From contig JAODUO010000078.1 in NCBI GenBank assembly GCA_025642075.2, positions 587,501 through 651,500 on the forward strand: a DNA stretch of 64,000 bases, in the 5' to 3' direction. Positions 12,868 to 25,146 of this stretch are shown piece by piece. This DNA comes from Ridgeia piscesae. Lineage: Eukaryota > Annelida > Polychaeta > Sabellida > Siboglinidae. A program made the translations under genes and the position numbers. Within the stretch, counting starts at the first letter, position 1. Each line of letters starts with the position of its first letter. The notes under the pieces are model-generated. The model made no database searches. It was not told the DNA's origin and saw only the letters and a program-made list of their open reading frames with translations.

Positions 12868-14037
12868 CAATTAAGTTGAAGCAAGAGAGTGCTACAGTTT
12901 ACTGTACACCTGTAATTCTGTATGTCTTGTCACGAGCACTAAACTGTCTCAGGGAGTAGACAGAACTCTCACAGTTGCTATTAAAAGGCCAGATTGAATA
13001 CAGGCCACCCAAATATTTACACTGGTAGCTGTAAATACTGTTGCTGTTGATGTCCAATTAGCATCTGACACCCAGGAGCAGAGGCTACCAAAGAATGCCC
13101 TGTGTCCTGAGATATCATTACATGTGCAGCTCCTGTCCTCCAGTGTCATGTGTCTGTCTACAAACTCCCACGCTGGACGTCCCCTGTCTGTCACTGCCCT
13201 GTCTTCCGGTCTCTAGTCACAGCCCTCTCTCAGTCTCTAGTCACTGCCTGGTCTCTAGTCACCCTCAATGTCTGCTGGACACCCCTAACCCTGCCTGTGA
13301 GTCAGCAGACCCGGTCAGCAATACTTGTTTACCCTCTGTGTGGGGAGCTTCTTATTACCCTATTATGAATCTACTACATCCTCACAGAGACCATGGTTGA
13401 CATCTTTCCTTCTATCAGCTGTCCTTGGGTTCTAGCTCAAACCCAGATCCCTAGAAATGAACCTGTTCCTAGTCTGTTCTTTGAGGCCCTACAGTGTCCC
13501 AAACACTGCCTGTGTATTGACATCGTAAGGATGGGTCTGCTGTTCTTGACTCACATCATCTGACTCACTTGAGTTGACAGTGTATCAGGGGGGGGGGCAG
13601 TATGTTAGAGTTATGACATCAAACTCAAAGTTGACAGTGTATGTATCAGAGACAGTCTATTAGAGTTATTACCTCAGACTCATATATTGTGATGTTGTGT
13701 GTTGACATTGTCAAGGTGGATACGGTTTCAGCTTCTCAGCTTGTGTCACCAGACTCATGTCTTTTCCCCAGCAACCCTTGTGACTGTGTGACCTTGTGAC
13801 CTCTGTTCTTGTGTCCCACTGTATAGTATTTGTCACCCTCCGTCTGTCTGGTTTCTCATTCTATGATCGATGTCTTTCCTTTTCCTGTTTTGAGCAGGTT
13901 TTTGTTTCACGTTGCCGGCGGTGACAGATGTTTTTACATGTAAAGTCTGCAGAATGTGGCTAAGATGGGTGCAAGCTTTCTGATCCAGAAATACAATCTC
14001 TCAGTCACTGGTACAACTTCCGGCCCATGTTACTACA
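12868..14037. other. No gene recognised
   Basis: Unique sequence with no recognisable coding or RNA feature. A short G run lies near 13590. Confidence 0.5.
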
Positions 14038-14360
14038 GTGTGTGTTTGAGTGTGAATGTGGGTGTGTGAGTGAGTGTGTGAGTGTGTGTTTGTGTGTGTA
14101 TTAGTGTGTGTGTGTGTGTGTGTGTGAGTGTGAGTGTGTGAGTGTGTGTATATGTGTGTGTGTGAGTGTGTGTGTGTGTTTGAGTGTGAATGTGTGTGTG
14201 TGTGTTTGTGTGTTGTGTGTGTGTTGTGTGTGTGTGAGTGTGTGTGTGTGTGTGTGTTGTGTGTGTGTGTGTGTGAGTGTGAGTGTGTGTGTGTATATGT
14301 GTGTGTGTATGTGTGTGCGTGCGTGTGTGCATGCGTGCGTGTGTGCGTGTGTGTGTTTGT
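14038..14360. repeat. (GT)n-rich microsatellite
   Basis: GT dinucleotides with GAGT and GTTGT interruptions over about 320 bp. Confidence 0.97.
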
Positions 14361-15837
14361 GCTTGCATGCTTTTGGTGTGGTGAGATTTTCTACCCATTT
14401 TTACAGGTTGATCCCACGAGATCACCCCATTTCATGATGAAGAATCACCATGTTTTGTGAAATCAAATTGAAATGATAATAATATAACTAGTGTAGTGTC
14501 CTAGAGAATGTCAGCTCAGAGGTGCAATACAAATGAAAGCATTAGGCACAATCATGAATGCAGACAGTATTAGTTGTTACTGAAGCATGGCACCATCAAA
14601 TCAAAACGTTGTGGTTGGAATGTGGTCTCAAACAAATGGATGTCTTGAATTGTTTTCAAAAAGCACTTGTTATTTAGTTTCAGGTGATGATAGTGATAAT
14701 TGAGTTGTTGCTGTTGTCTCATCACCTGAATCACTGTCAGTACAGTACTTCTGTACATGGGATACTATGTACATTAATGAAAGTCCACTTTTTATAGGTT
14801 ACAGTGTATTTTGTAATGAATCCAGTGACGTAGAAATGATGTGTTGTGCTCATCGATACAAACCAAACTTGGCAAATGATAGTAGGTAAGAGAAGGTATA
14901 ATTTCTACAAACTAAATAGCTGCAGAGACAAATTTAGACCTTTATTTGGAGGCATCGAAAGAAACTTGACAGGAGCAAGGCCTACCATCTTGAGGGCGCC
15001 TATTCCTGGCAGTCAACTAAAAAGGTCTTAATGATGTGAATGGCCCAGAAATTACATCTAGAGTGCATGATTCTAGGAACCATGACTCATTAGTGAGAAG
15101 ATTCCCTGCAAGAACATGTCAGAAGAATCCAAGCGTGTTGGACATGTTATGTTGCATGTCATTTGAAATGTTTATATACTAAGGCGTTTTATACAGAATA
15201 ACTGCCAAGGCCGTTGCGACTGTGACATGTGCATTTCTGGGCAACTGGGTTTATCATACAGCCCTGAAATTACAATGCACTAATTGTAGTATTATTCCCT
15301 GTGTCTTGAAATGAGGAAAAAACAGAAATTATTAATTCTCTTTGAATTAGTAGAAATTAAGCAATATAAATCAAATGTTAACACATTTTACGCTAGTTGT
15401 CCGGTCTCTTTGAGCGGGGATTTCATTAACCCATCTGGACATGTCTTTCGGGGATGCAGATTGGTCTTGGGAAATGAGGGATGAGTGAGTAACCTTGAAA
15501 GCAGCGGATCACGCCACGGATCGCGCCATGGTGTGATACACAACTATATTCCCATCCCTTCCTGGAATTCCCCACAGGCTGCCATCATCAGCACCATGGA
15601 AACCCTGTTTGCCCTGTCTTTCCCTGCCCCCTCCCTGCCTCTCTAGGTTCTGCTCTGTCAGCAGACTTCTGTGTAACACCCCACAGGTGCTGGGTGGATT
15701 TGTTTTATTAGTAGGAGGGTAAAAGGTGCGGTCTGTAGTCAGTTCCCCTCGACTTCCCACCTGGAAGGGGGTACTTTGACTTCTTGAAAAAAGGGTTAAT
15801 TTATAACATTGTCGTTGTGGACAAATACCCCTTTAAA
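14361..15837. other. No gene recognised
   Basis: Unique sequence; nothing recognised. Confidence 0.5.
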
Positions 15838-16736
15838 AACACAGTATACACATGTTTTGTACCCCATTAACCACTTAGTTCACTATACACATTTTGTACC
15901 ACATTAACCACTTAGTTCACTATACACATTTTGTACCACATTAACCACTTAGTTCACTATACACATTTTGTACCCCATTAGCCACTTAGTTCACTATACA
16001 CATTTTGTACCACATTAACCACTTAGTTCACTATACACATATTTGTACCCCATTAGCCACTTAGTTCACTATACACATTTTGTACCACATTAACCACTTA
16101 GTTCACTATACACATTTTGTACCACATTAGCCACTTAGTTCACTATACACATTTTGTACCACATTAGCCACTTAGTTCACTATACACATTTTGTACCCCA
16201 TTAGCCACTTAGTTCACTATACACATTTTGTACCCCATTAGCCACTTAGTTCACTATACACATTTTGTACCACATTAACCACTTAGTTCACTATACACAT
16301 TTTGTACCCCATTAACCACTTAGTTCACTATACACATTTTGTACCCCATTAACCACTTAGTTCACTATACACATTTTGTACCCCATTAGCCACTTAGTTC
16401 ACTATACACATTTTGTACCACATTAACCACTTAGTTCACTATACACATTTTGTACCACATTAACCACTTAGTTCACTATACACATTTTGTACCCCATTAA
16501 CCACTTAGTTCACTATACACATTTTGTACCCCATTAGCCACTTAGTTCACTATACACATTTTGTACCACATTAACCACTTAGTTCACTATACACATTTTG
16601 TACCCCATTAACCACTTAGTTCACTATACACATTTTGTACCCCATTAGCCACTTAGTTCACTATACACATGTTCTGTACCCCATTAACCACTTAGTTCAC
16701 TATACACATTTTGTACCCCATTAGCCACTTAGTTCC
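15838..16736. repeat. 37-bp minisatellite, about 24 copies
   Basis: The unit holds CACTTAGTTCACTATACACA followed by TTTTGTACCNCATTARC. Two positions vary independently (ACCAC or ACCCC; TAAC or TAGC), so variant types are interspersed rather than in blocks. Confidence 0.97.
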
Positions 16737-17512
16737 CTGTGAGCACTACTTGTGGGGAATCATTATCTCTTAATGCCAGGGCAATTGGTTTACTGCTCCG
16801 CCCCAGTTGTGTGGGTTTAAGTGGCACAGAGAGCGTTCAACATCAATATGGTCACGCCTGACTGAATCACACCTGCAATTATCTATAGTCATGCTAGTGT
16901 CAAAGGTGGCAGATGCAAATTTACCTGACAGATGCGTGACGAGATGTGCCAGGGACGACACGCATGAGTGGTCGATGTGATAGTGACAGCTGTCAGAGGG
17001 TTGTAATAATAAACATTGCCCTCCGGTAGTCACGTAAGATATAACGTAGTGTGAGGTCAGAGAAACTATGTTGTCACATTCACCGTCACGCTTTATTGAT
17101 CACGTTTTTACCGTCTTGTATCAGATCATCTTCTCACATAACTTGATTTGGTAAATGGGTTATCTTGTTTGTTTTAGCACAGTATGTGTGTATGTGGAAT
17201 TTATAGTAAACTATTGTATGGTAGTGCCAGTTGTTATTGACAGTTATGTACTTGTAGATTTGACACGTCGGCTACCGGTGTCAAAACATGGCTTTCCACA
17301 CTGCAGTCTGTCGAGTACGGTGTTAATCTTTTTACTGTATAATGATACTTAAATTGACGTGCAGATTATGGATAATCTGCATGGTTACTTATTAGGCATT
17401 TTCAGAAGAGGCATATTTACATTCCCACTGCACCAGCATGACAGGCTCAGTATTTGTGTCGTCTAGTTTTGGTTTACTTTTATTCCTTGAGTTGAAACAA
17501 CCATTGGAATAT
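16737..17512. other. No gene recognised
   Basis: Unique sequence; no supported feature. Confidence 0.5.
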
Positions 17513-17523
17513 ATACATATATG

Positions 17524-17587
<64 letters not shown>

Positions 17588-17712
17588 TACACATACACAC
17601 ACATACACACACACACTCATGCATGCACGCATGCACGCATGCATGCACGCATGCATGCGTGCATGCACGCATGCATGCACGCACAACACACACACACACA
17701 CACACACACACA
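17513..17712. repeat. Compound (AT)n, (GCATGCAC)n, (CA)n microsatellite
   Basis: Three alternating purine-pyrimidine blocks are joined: AT, then CATGCACG-type octamers, then CA. Such tracts can adopt Z-DNA. Confidence 0.95.
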
Positions 17713-17842
17713 AAGTAGGATTCTTGCCATTTACAAAAAATGAAGTTACTAATTATATTTTTACAAAATGAAATTTAAAATTGTTCAAACAGGTGATAAA
17801 TAATACCTGCTTGAATAGAAGTGTGGATTTCTTGTGTTTATA

Positions 17843-17957
17843 GTGAGAGCAGTGTTTGTGAGAGCGGTGTTTGTGAGAGCGGTGTTTGTGAGAGCGGTGT
17901 TTGTGAGAGCGGTGTTTGTGAGAGCGGTGTTTGTGAGAGCGGTGTTTGTGAGAGCGA
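17843..17957. repeat. 15-bp tandem repeat, 7 copies
   Basis: Unit GTGAGAGCGGTGTTT, nearly identical throughout. Confidence 0.96.
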
Positions 17958-19193
17958 GCCTATGATGACTGAGAGGGAACTGTCTTCGATAGAGTAGAGC
18001 GTCCTCAGTCCCTCCACCTTCCTAGTTCCTACCCCTTGAATGTAGGGGTATAAATCAGAGGGGTAATTAAGATCAAACATTGGCCCAGCGAGGGAGATGC
18101 ACCAGAGGCTGGGGTTGGATGACTCCTAAGATGGATGGGTGTGTCACAGGGGTGATGTCAGTTACCCCTCCCTGCCTGATGTAGGGTTTTTAGAAGTGTC
18201 ATTGCTGTTGAAGCAGCCTGGCAGTTCCAGGAACTGGGGGTAGGGTAGGGTAGGGTCTAGTCTTCAGTCTGTGGGGCGGGCCACAGTCGTTTATTTTGGC
18301 TGAAACTAGACAGACATTTGTTGCCGACTTGTTTGACATTTGCTGCCTGTTCACAGCAATACCTGGCTTTCTTTATCACTTAGCTATGGTTTTAGTTTCA
18401 GTCGCAGGCTCCTTTAGTTGTCTGTTTGTTCTTTCTTTCTGGCTGGTTTTGATAGTGCTGCTTCACTTTAGGATTGACCAGTTATTGTCTACAATTATGA
18501 ACCCGTGCTAACTTATTTGTGTGTCAACGGCCATTTATATTGAACTACAGATCTACAGATCTCTCTGTTACGATCACCAAAGGGGCTTGACCAGTTAGTG
18601 ACCTGAATGGGAAGGTGACCTCAATTACAAGGTGGTTGTACTTGTAGTACTGTTTTTGTGTGTCACTATTATGATTCATGGCAAAAGGAGACGTGCATGT
18701 TCTTGAAATAATAACATGCTTAATAAACACAGACTCTATAGTGGGACATGAATTGCAGTAGTTTTCCTACAGATTTAAATTGAATGTTTTTAACTGGGTT
18801 TCATTTAGGAGTTTTCTTTTTAAGCTGAGTGATTTTCTAAAGAAATTATCGATCAAAGAAAGTGTGAAAATGTTTTTTAGGAGGTAAAAACTGTGCACCA
18901 AACCATTTGTTTCAATTATATTTTTCCATGAGTTGATAAAACCGGATGGCTGTCTGCAAGTGGAATGAAACCAACAACGGTGACAGTTTGAGTTGATGTG
19001 GCAACAAATTATACAACAGTTCCTCCGGGTGTTGACAGAGTTGATAAGGACGAGTTAGGTGACACTCGGGCCAGTTGGCTAGTTAGGGTGTGACACAGGG
19101 AGGAAGCCTGGCAGACAGGACTGGAAAGGTGGGTGGAAAAACTACACGTTTGGAATCTCTGCCTCTACAAGAATTAGCTTTTACAAAAGTGGG
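17958..19193. other. No gene recognised
   Basis: Unique sequence with a short GGGTA run near 18240; otherwise nothing. Confidence 0.5.
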
Positions 19194-21118
19194 GCAGAGG
19201 GTCAAGAGGTTAGAGAGCTGGATGTGTTCAGTGGTCAAGAGGTTAGAGAGCTGGATGTGTTCAGTGGTCAAGAGGTTAGAGAGCTGGATGTGTTCAGTGG
19301 TCAAGAGGTTAGAGAGCTGGATGTGTTCAGTGGTCAAGAAGTTAGAGAGCTGGGTTTGTTCAGTGGTGAAGAGGTTAGAGAGCTGGGTTTGTTCTGTGGT
19401 CAAGAGGTTAGAGAGCTGGGTTTGTTCAGTGGTCAAGAGGTTAGAGAGCTGGATGTGTTCAGTGGTCAAGAGGTTAGAGAGCTGGGTTTGTTCAGTGGTC
19501 AAGAGGTTAGAGCTGGATGTGTTCAGTGGTCAAGAGGTTAGAGAGCTGGATGTGTTCAGTGGTCAAGAGGTTAGAGTGCTGGATTTGTTCAGTGATCAAG
19601 AGGTTAGAGAGCTGGATTTGTTCAGTGGTCAAGAGGTTAGAGAGCTGGATTTGTTCAGTGGTCAAGAGGTTAGAGTGCTGGATTTGTTCAGTGATCAAGA
19701 GGTTAGAGAGCTGGATGTGTTCAGTGGTCAAGAGGTTAGAGAGCTGGATTTGTTCAGTGGTCAAGAGGTTAGAGAGCTGGGTTTGTTCAATGGTCAAGAG
19801 GTTAGAGAGTTGGGTTTGTTCAGTGGTCAAGAGGTTAGAGAGCTGGGTTTGTTCAGTGGTCAAGAGGTTAGAGAGCTGGATTTGTTCAGTGGTCAAGAGG
19901 TTAGAGAGCTGGGTTTGTTCAGTGGTCAAGAGGTTAGAGAGCTGGATTTGTTCAGTGGTCAAGAGGTTAGAGAGCTGGGTTTGTTCAGTGGTCAAGAGGT
20001 TAGAGAGCTGGGTTTGTTCAGTGGTCAAGAGGTTAGAGAGCTGGGTTTGTTCAGTGGTGAAGAGGTTAGAGAGCTGGGTTTGTTCTGTGGTCAAGAGGTT
20101 AGAGAGCTGGGTTTGTTCAGTGGTCAAGAGGTTAGAGAGCTGGATGTGTTCAGTGGTCAAGAGGTTAGAGAGCTGGGTTTGTTCAGTGGTCAAGAGGTTA
20201 GAGAGTTGGGTTTGTTCAGTGGTCAAGAGGTTAGAGAGCTGGGTTTGTTCAGTGGTCAAGAGGTTAGAGTGCTGGGTTTGTTCAGTGGTCAAGAAGTTAG
20301 AAAGCTGGGTTTGTTCAGTGGTCAAGAGGTTAAAGAGCTGGATGTGTTCAGTGGTCAAGAGGTTAGAGAGCTGGATGTGTTCAGTGGTCAAGAGGTTAGA
20401 GAGCTGGGTTTGTTCTGTGGTCAAGAGGTTAGAGAGCTGGATTTGTTCAGTGGTCAAGAGGTTAGAGAGCTGGATTTGTTCAGTGGTCAAGAGGTTAGAG
20501 AGCTGGATGTGTTCAGTGGTCAAGAGGTTAGAGAGCTGGATGTGTTCAGTGGTCAAGAGGTTAGAGAGCTGGATGTGTTCAGTGGTCAAGAGGTTAGAGA
20601 GCTGGGTTTGTTCTGTGGTCAAGAGGTTAGAGAGCTGGATTTGTTCAGTGGTCAAGAGGTTAGAGAGCTGGATTTGTTCAGTGGTCAAGAGGTTAGAGAG
20701 CTGGATGTGTTCAGTGGTCAAGAGGTTAAAGAGCTGGATGTGTTCAGTGGTCAAGAGGTTAGAGAGCTGGATCTGTTCAGTGGTCAAGAGGTTAGAGAGC
20801 TGGGTTTGTTCAGGTTCAACAGTTTAGAGAGCTGGGTTTGTTCAGTGGTCAAGAGGTTAGAGAGCTGGATTTGTTCAGTGGTCAAGAAGTTAGAGAGGTG
20901 GGTTTGTTCAGTGGTCAAGAGGTTAGAGAGCTGGGTTTGTTCAGTGGTCAAGAGGTTAGAGAACTGGATTTGTTCAGTGGTCAAGAAGTTAGAGAGGTGG
21001 GTTTGTTCAGTGGTCAAGAGGTTAGAGAGCTGGGTTTGTTCAGTGGTCAAGAGGTTAGAGAACTGGATTTGTTCAGTGGTCAAGAAGTTAGAGAGCTGGG
21101 TTTGTTCAGTGGTCAAGA
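19194..21118. repeat. 33-bp minisatellite, about 58 copies, open in several frames
   Basis: The unit holds CAAGAGGTTAGAGAGCTGGR plus TTTGTTCAGTGGT. It is a multiple of three and lacks stops in several frames, so very long open frames (over 700 codons on +, over 400 on -) cross it. A 2-base loss near 19511 and a 1-base loss near 20812 shift the frame without producing stops. That is what non-coding repeats do, and no start, domain or splice structure supports a protein. Confidence 0.96.
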
Positions 21119-21546
21119 GTAATATGGGCATTGGTTTGGTACTCATTCAGCTGCTATATTGGATCAAAGGCAATTTTGTTCCCCCTACATTGCCTGTGAT
21201 TTTGGAAGTGACACTGCAGGTCAATGTTCCTTCTGTCTGATGTCAGGGAATTGAAAGATTTTGTGCAGACAAATATAAACCGTGTCGTGGACTTATGGAG
21301 CTTTACCCTCAACAACCTCTCTGAATGTGTACATCAGGGAATGTTGTGGATGCGATGGAATCTTTGTATAGCAAATATATCGGGATTTGTACATTTCTAA
21401 ATGGCCCAGTGGTGGAGGAGCCCGTGCAGCTGGAGTAGACGTGAGTGGGCTGACTGCGTCCGTCCAGGAAGTAGGCGAATGTGTGTTCTATGACAGGTGT
21501 CTTACACGTATTGGGGTGTGTTCATTTGTACACACTACACTATACC
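21119..21546. other. No gene recognised
   Basis: Unique sequence between two arrays. Confidence 0.5.
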
Positions 21547-21640
21547 TGTGAACAAACCTGTAGACATACCTGTAGACATACCTGTAGACATACCTGTAGA
21601 CATACCTGTAGACATACCTGTAGATATACCTGTAAACATA
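21547..21640. repeat. 12-bp tandem repeat, about 7 copies
   Basis: Unit ACCTGTAGACAT, degenerating at both ends. Confidence 0.95.
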
Positions 21641-21825
21641 CATGTGAACATTAAGGGATGTCAGCACACTGGGATCTTGTAAGGAATTATGGTTGCATAA
21701 ATTCCTTGTAATTACTTTTCATGAAATATTATAATTAGTATACATGAAGTATAATTATTATATATGAAGTCATAATTAACACTATACTGTGGGAATGCAG
21801 TAGTCAAGCTAGAAGCATAGCTTGG

Positions 21826-22176
21826 TGTCCTTAAACCAGTTATATCCAATTGTCCGAGTTCGCTAAGGATAGACCAGGCATAGTTCTTGGATGAGTAGGA
21901 GCATGACAACGTGGATAGAGTAAGAGATACCAGCTCCTTATTAGTTAGTGCAGAGGTACACTAGACCTGACGCTGACCAATAGATTGGCCAGGCACATAG
22001 CAAGAGAGCGAAGTGGCCAGTATTTAAAGAAAGAGTAGTGCGCGATCAGGGAAGGAGGAGGGAGAGCACGCACGCACCATGTAACTTCACGTCTGGCGCC
22101 CACGGAGCCAGGCCAGTCAGACAATTGTATTGACTTCTGTATTATGCTGTCTGTATTAAAGTTCTTGAAACGAACA
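21826..22176. mobile_element. Solo LTR, 351 bp, with 5-bp target duplication
   Basis: The element starts TGTCC and ends GAACA, so the termini are TGT...ACA. It is flanked by identical CTTGG pentamers at 21821-21825 and 22177-22181. Inside are promoter-like signals in the expected order: a CCAAT box at 21977-21981, a TATA-like TATTTAAA at 22021-22028 and ATTAAA at 22155-22160, near the right end. That order suggests + orientation. No internal region or second LTR is present, so this is a solo LTR left by recombination. Five-base duplications fit Ty3-, copia- or BEL-type elements. Confidence 0.75.
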
Positions 22177-22181
22177 CTTGG

Positions 22182-22653
22182 AAAAGTCTTCTGCAAATGA
22201 TTGAGTAATTAGAATCTCTCTCCGTGAGTATCTGATTTCTAATGGACAGTGACACTGTGGCTGAAACTGTATAGGTCATGGCTAACTGTCTATGGGGTCA
22301 GTATGGAGGGGGGATATTGCGTTACGTGCCCAAGATTAGAACGCAGAGTCTACAATGATACAACAAGAGGCAGATACAGCGAAGGGTAAATCAGTAGACC
22401 GGCCAATTCTAACAGTCTGATTGGACTTGGGGTACGTCTTGCTGGCAGTTGGCAAGAAATAGTCCACGGTTCTCTCATTGAGGGTGATTTGCCGAGGGGT
22501 TCCCACTACCACTCCCCTTCCCACCCTATCCCCCCACTCCCCAACCCCCCTGCTGTATCTTTGATGAATTACCCTGGTGTGTTCAGTGCTTTCTACTTCT
22601 GGAGACTGACTACTTGTTGATGGAGAAATCATTGATGAATCAGACTCAACTGT
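22182..22653. other. No gene recognised
   Basis: Unique sequence right of the solo LTR. It contains no LTR-element internal domain that I can recognise. Confidence 0.45.
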
Positions 22654-23276
22654 TGTATTACGTTTTGTATTACGTCTGTAGTATTACGTCTGTTGTATTA
22701 CGTCTGTAGTATTACATCTGTAGTATTACGTCTGTAGTATTACGTCTGTAGTATTACGTCTGTAGTATTACGTCTGTAGTATTACGTCTGTAGTATTACG
22801 TCTGTAGTATTACGTCTGTAGTATTACGTCTGTAGTATTACGTCTGTAGTATTACGTCTGTAGTATTACGTCTGTAGTATTACGTCTGTAGTATTACGTC
22901 TGTAGTATTACGTCTGTAGTATTACGTCTGTAGTATTACGTCTGTAGTATTACGTCTGTAGTATTACGTCTGTAGTATTACGTCTGTAGTATTACGTCTG
23001 TAGTATTACGTCTGTAGTATTACGTCTGTAGTATTACGTCTGTAGTATTACGTCTGTAGTATTACGTCTGTAGTATTACGTCTGTAGTATTACGTCTGTA
23101 GTATTACGTCTGTAGTATTACGTCTGTAGTATTACGTCTGTAGTATTACGTCTGTAGTATTACGTCTGTAGTATTACGTCTGTAGTATTACGTCTGTAGT
23201 ATTACGTCTGTAGTATTACGTCTGTAGTATTACGTCTGTAGTATTACGTCTGTAGTATTACGTCTGTAGTATTACG
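22654..23276. repeat. 14-bp minisatellite, about 44 nearly identical copies
   Basis: Unit GTATTACGTCTGTA. Beyond the first few copies at the left edge (TTGTATT, ACATCT variants) the array shows almost no variation over 550 bp. Each unit has one CpG inside TTACGTC. Confidence 0.98.
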
Positions 23277-25146
23277 TGTGGGTGGTACTGTAGTGAATGA
23301 TGTGGTTACTGTGGCAACAACTTCACAGGAGTTTGTTGGTTGCAATCACAGCTGGCTTGTGTTACTCAACCACACTGCAGTGTTTTTACGTATCATAAAA
23401 TAGTGTCTGGTTCCTTGTGGTTTTGTTTGAGAGTCATCTTTATGCCATTATATAAGGCCATGGCATATTGTATGTGTAGCACAGCCAGTGATTACAACTA
23501 TCACATCTCTTGCACTTGTTACAAACCTTTGTAATGTAATAGTTTACTTCAACGTAAGTATGCATAACATGTAGAGTTTGTTGTTGTTATTGATGATGTT
23601 GAAATAAAGTTTCATTTAATTTCATTTCTTTGCAAATTATGTGTTCTGGTGTTTTGCAATGCATTTTCAAATGTACCGTATTACATGAAAAGTGGATGAG
23701 AATTATTCACAAATATTGGGGGAAAGTGAGATATAACTTTACAATGAGATAGATAAAAAGTTTAAATTTAACTTGATGGCGAGAAGTTTATGAATATTGC
23801 CGTGTCTTTTGGAAGAGTTTGATGCAGGTTTCTCAGGAGAAACAAAATGTCCCACTTGAGAGGTGAAATGTCCGTCTAGACTCGCTGTCTGTAGAGGTGA
23901 TATAAAGCTATTTCAGGTGATGTCATAAATATACAAATACATGCACCTAAACGTGTGCATATGGATTGACTTCGTTTATATAAATGGACAGTTTGTGCAG
24001 GCACGCTTGTATTGGTGCTATTGGGACAGGTGTTGCATGTATGAATATCTGGATGAATGAGTTTGTGACTACCGGTATGTGAGTACAACTTAATTATTGA
24101 CACTGCCGAATGTGTGTCTGCTGTTATAAGACAGGTAGCTGAAATACATTGTCCTCCTGAACTTATTTTGAGACACTAATTAATTATTTTCACTGACAGA
24201 GAACATGTGTTTGTCTAGATTTTATAAGGATATTTTTCATATGACGTATTCAGTTAAGTTATCGCCATTTATCAGGATGTTAGGTGACCCCTATAAGGAC
24301 CACAGGATACATATAATTATGTAGCTTCAGCAAGGTTTGTGCTTTGAATGCGCCACCATTTTGTCAGTACAATTGCTTTGAAATAGTAAATGGCCCAATG
24401 TGGATTAGCTGGGCCAATTCGTTGTACACAGTACATCTGTAAGATAGTCATCATGTCTCGCATATAACTTTATTATTATTTATTTATTATTATATATATT
24501 TTTAAAGTCAGTAAGTTGTTTATATAACTTACTTTTCAAACGGTGTTTATTTACATGAATTAATTGCATATTTATTATACAATCACATCCTGTACATTGC
24601 TCATTATTTTATCTGTTTGTGTACAATTTAAAATTTATCTAACTTATAACCTTATTTATTGTTTATCTATTAATTTTTTAACATATTTGATCTTTAATAG
24701 GCTACTTAGATGTGCTAATGTATATGCCAATTGTATATAGGTTTTTACCTGAAATAAATGTATTCGCATTCGTATTAAACGTAACGCTTGTTTGAAGAAC
24801 ACTTGAAAATTGGTGCTGTTGAACTGGGCTTTGCAGTCACCTCCACAGTACACCCACCTTGCAATTAAGGCCAGTCAAAATGACTTCCCTGATAGACAAC
24901 ATAATTATCAGTCCTGCTAATAGCGTCAATTCAGGTCATTCTAGCAGGTCCCAGGGTTGACCTTTAAAGTGAGGTCTCACTGAACAGCCCTCAAACGCTG
25001 GCGGTGCATGCTGGGAAGTGCCCAGAATGCCACAGCCAGCCTCCGCAGTGACAAGTCCTTCCTAGATGCAGCAGAGTTACAAGACTGAGTTCACATCCAT
25101 CACTGCCTGCTTCGCATGGCTCCTGTAGAGCTGTGGTCAGACGTGG
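23277..25146. other. No gene recognised
   Basis: Mostly AT-rich unique DNA. Near 23580 (AAATAAAGTTTCATTTAATTT) and 24760 (TGTATTCGCATTCGTATT) are stretches that look like retroelement 3' tails, but no element body could be identified. Confidence 0.45.

Noticed and set aside
19090..21240. A 716-codon + strand open frame and matching - strand frames as protein genes
   Set aside because: They are produced by a stop-free 33-bp repeat. Both strands and several frames are open, internal indels shift the frame, and no domain or initiation context is present.
22654..23276. A CRISPR-like array
   Set aside because: The repeats are directly contiguous with no spacers, and the window is eukaryotic. The same holds for the other arrays.
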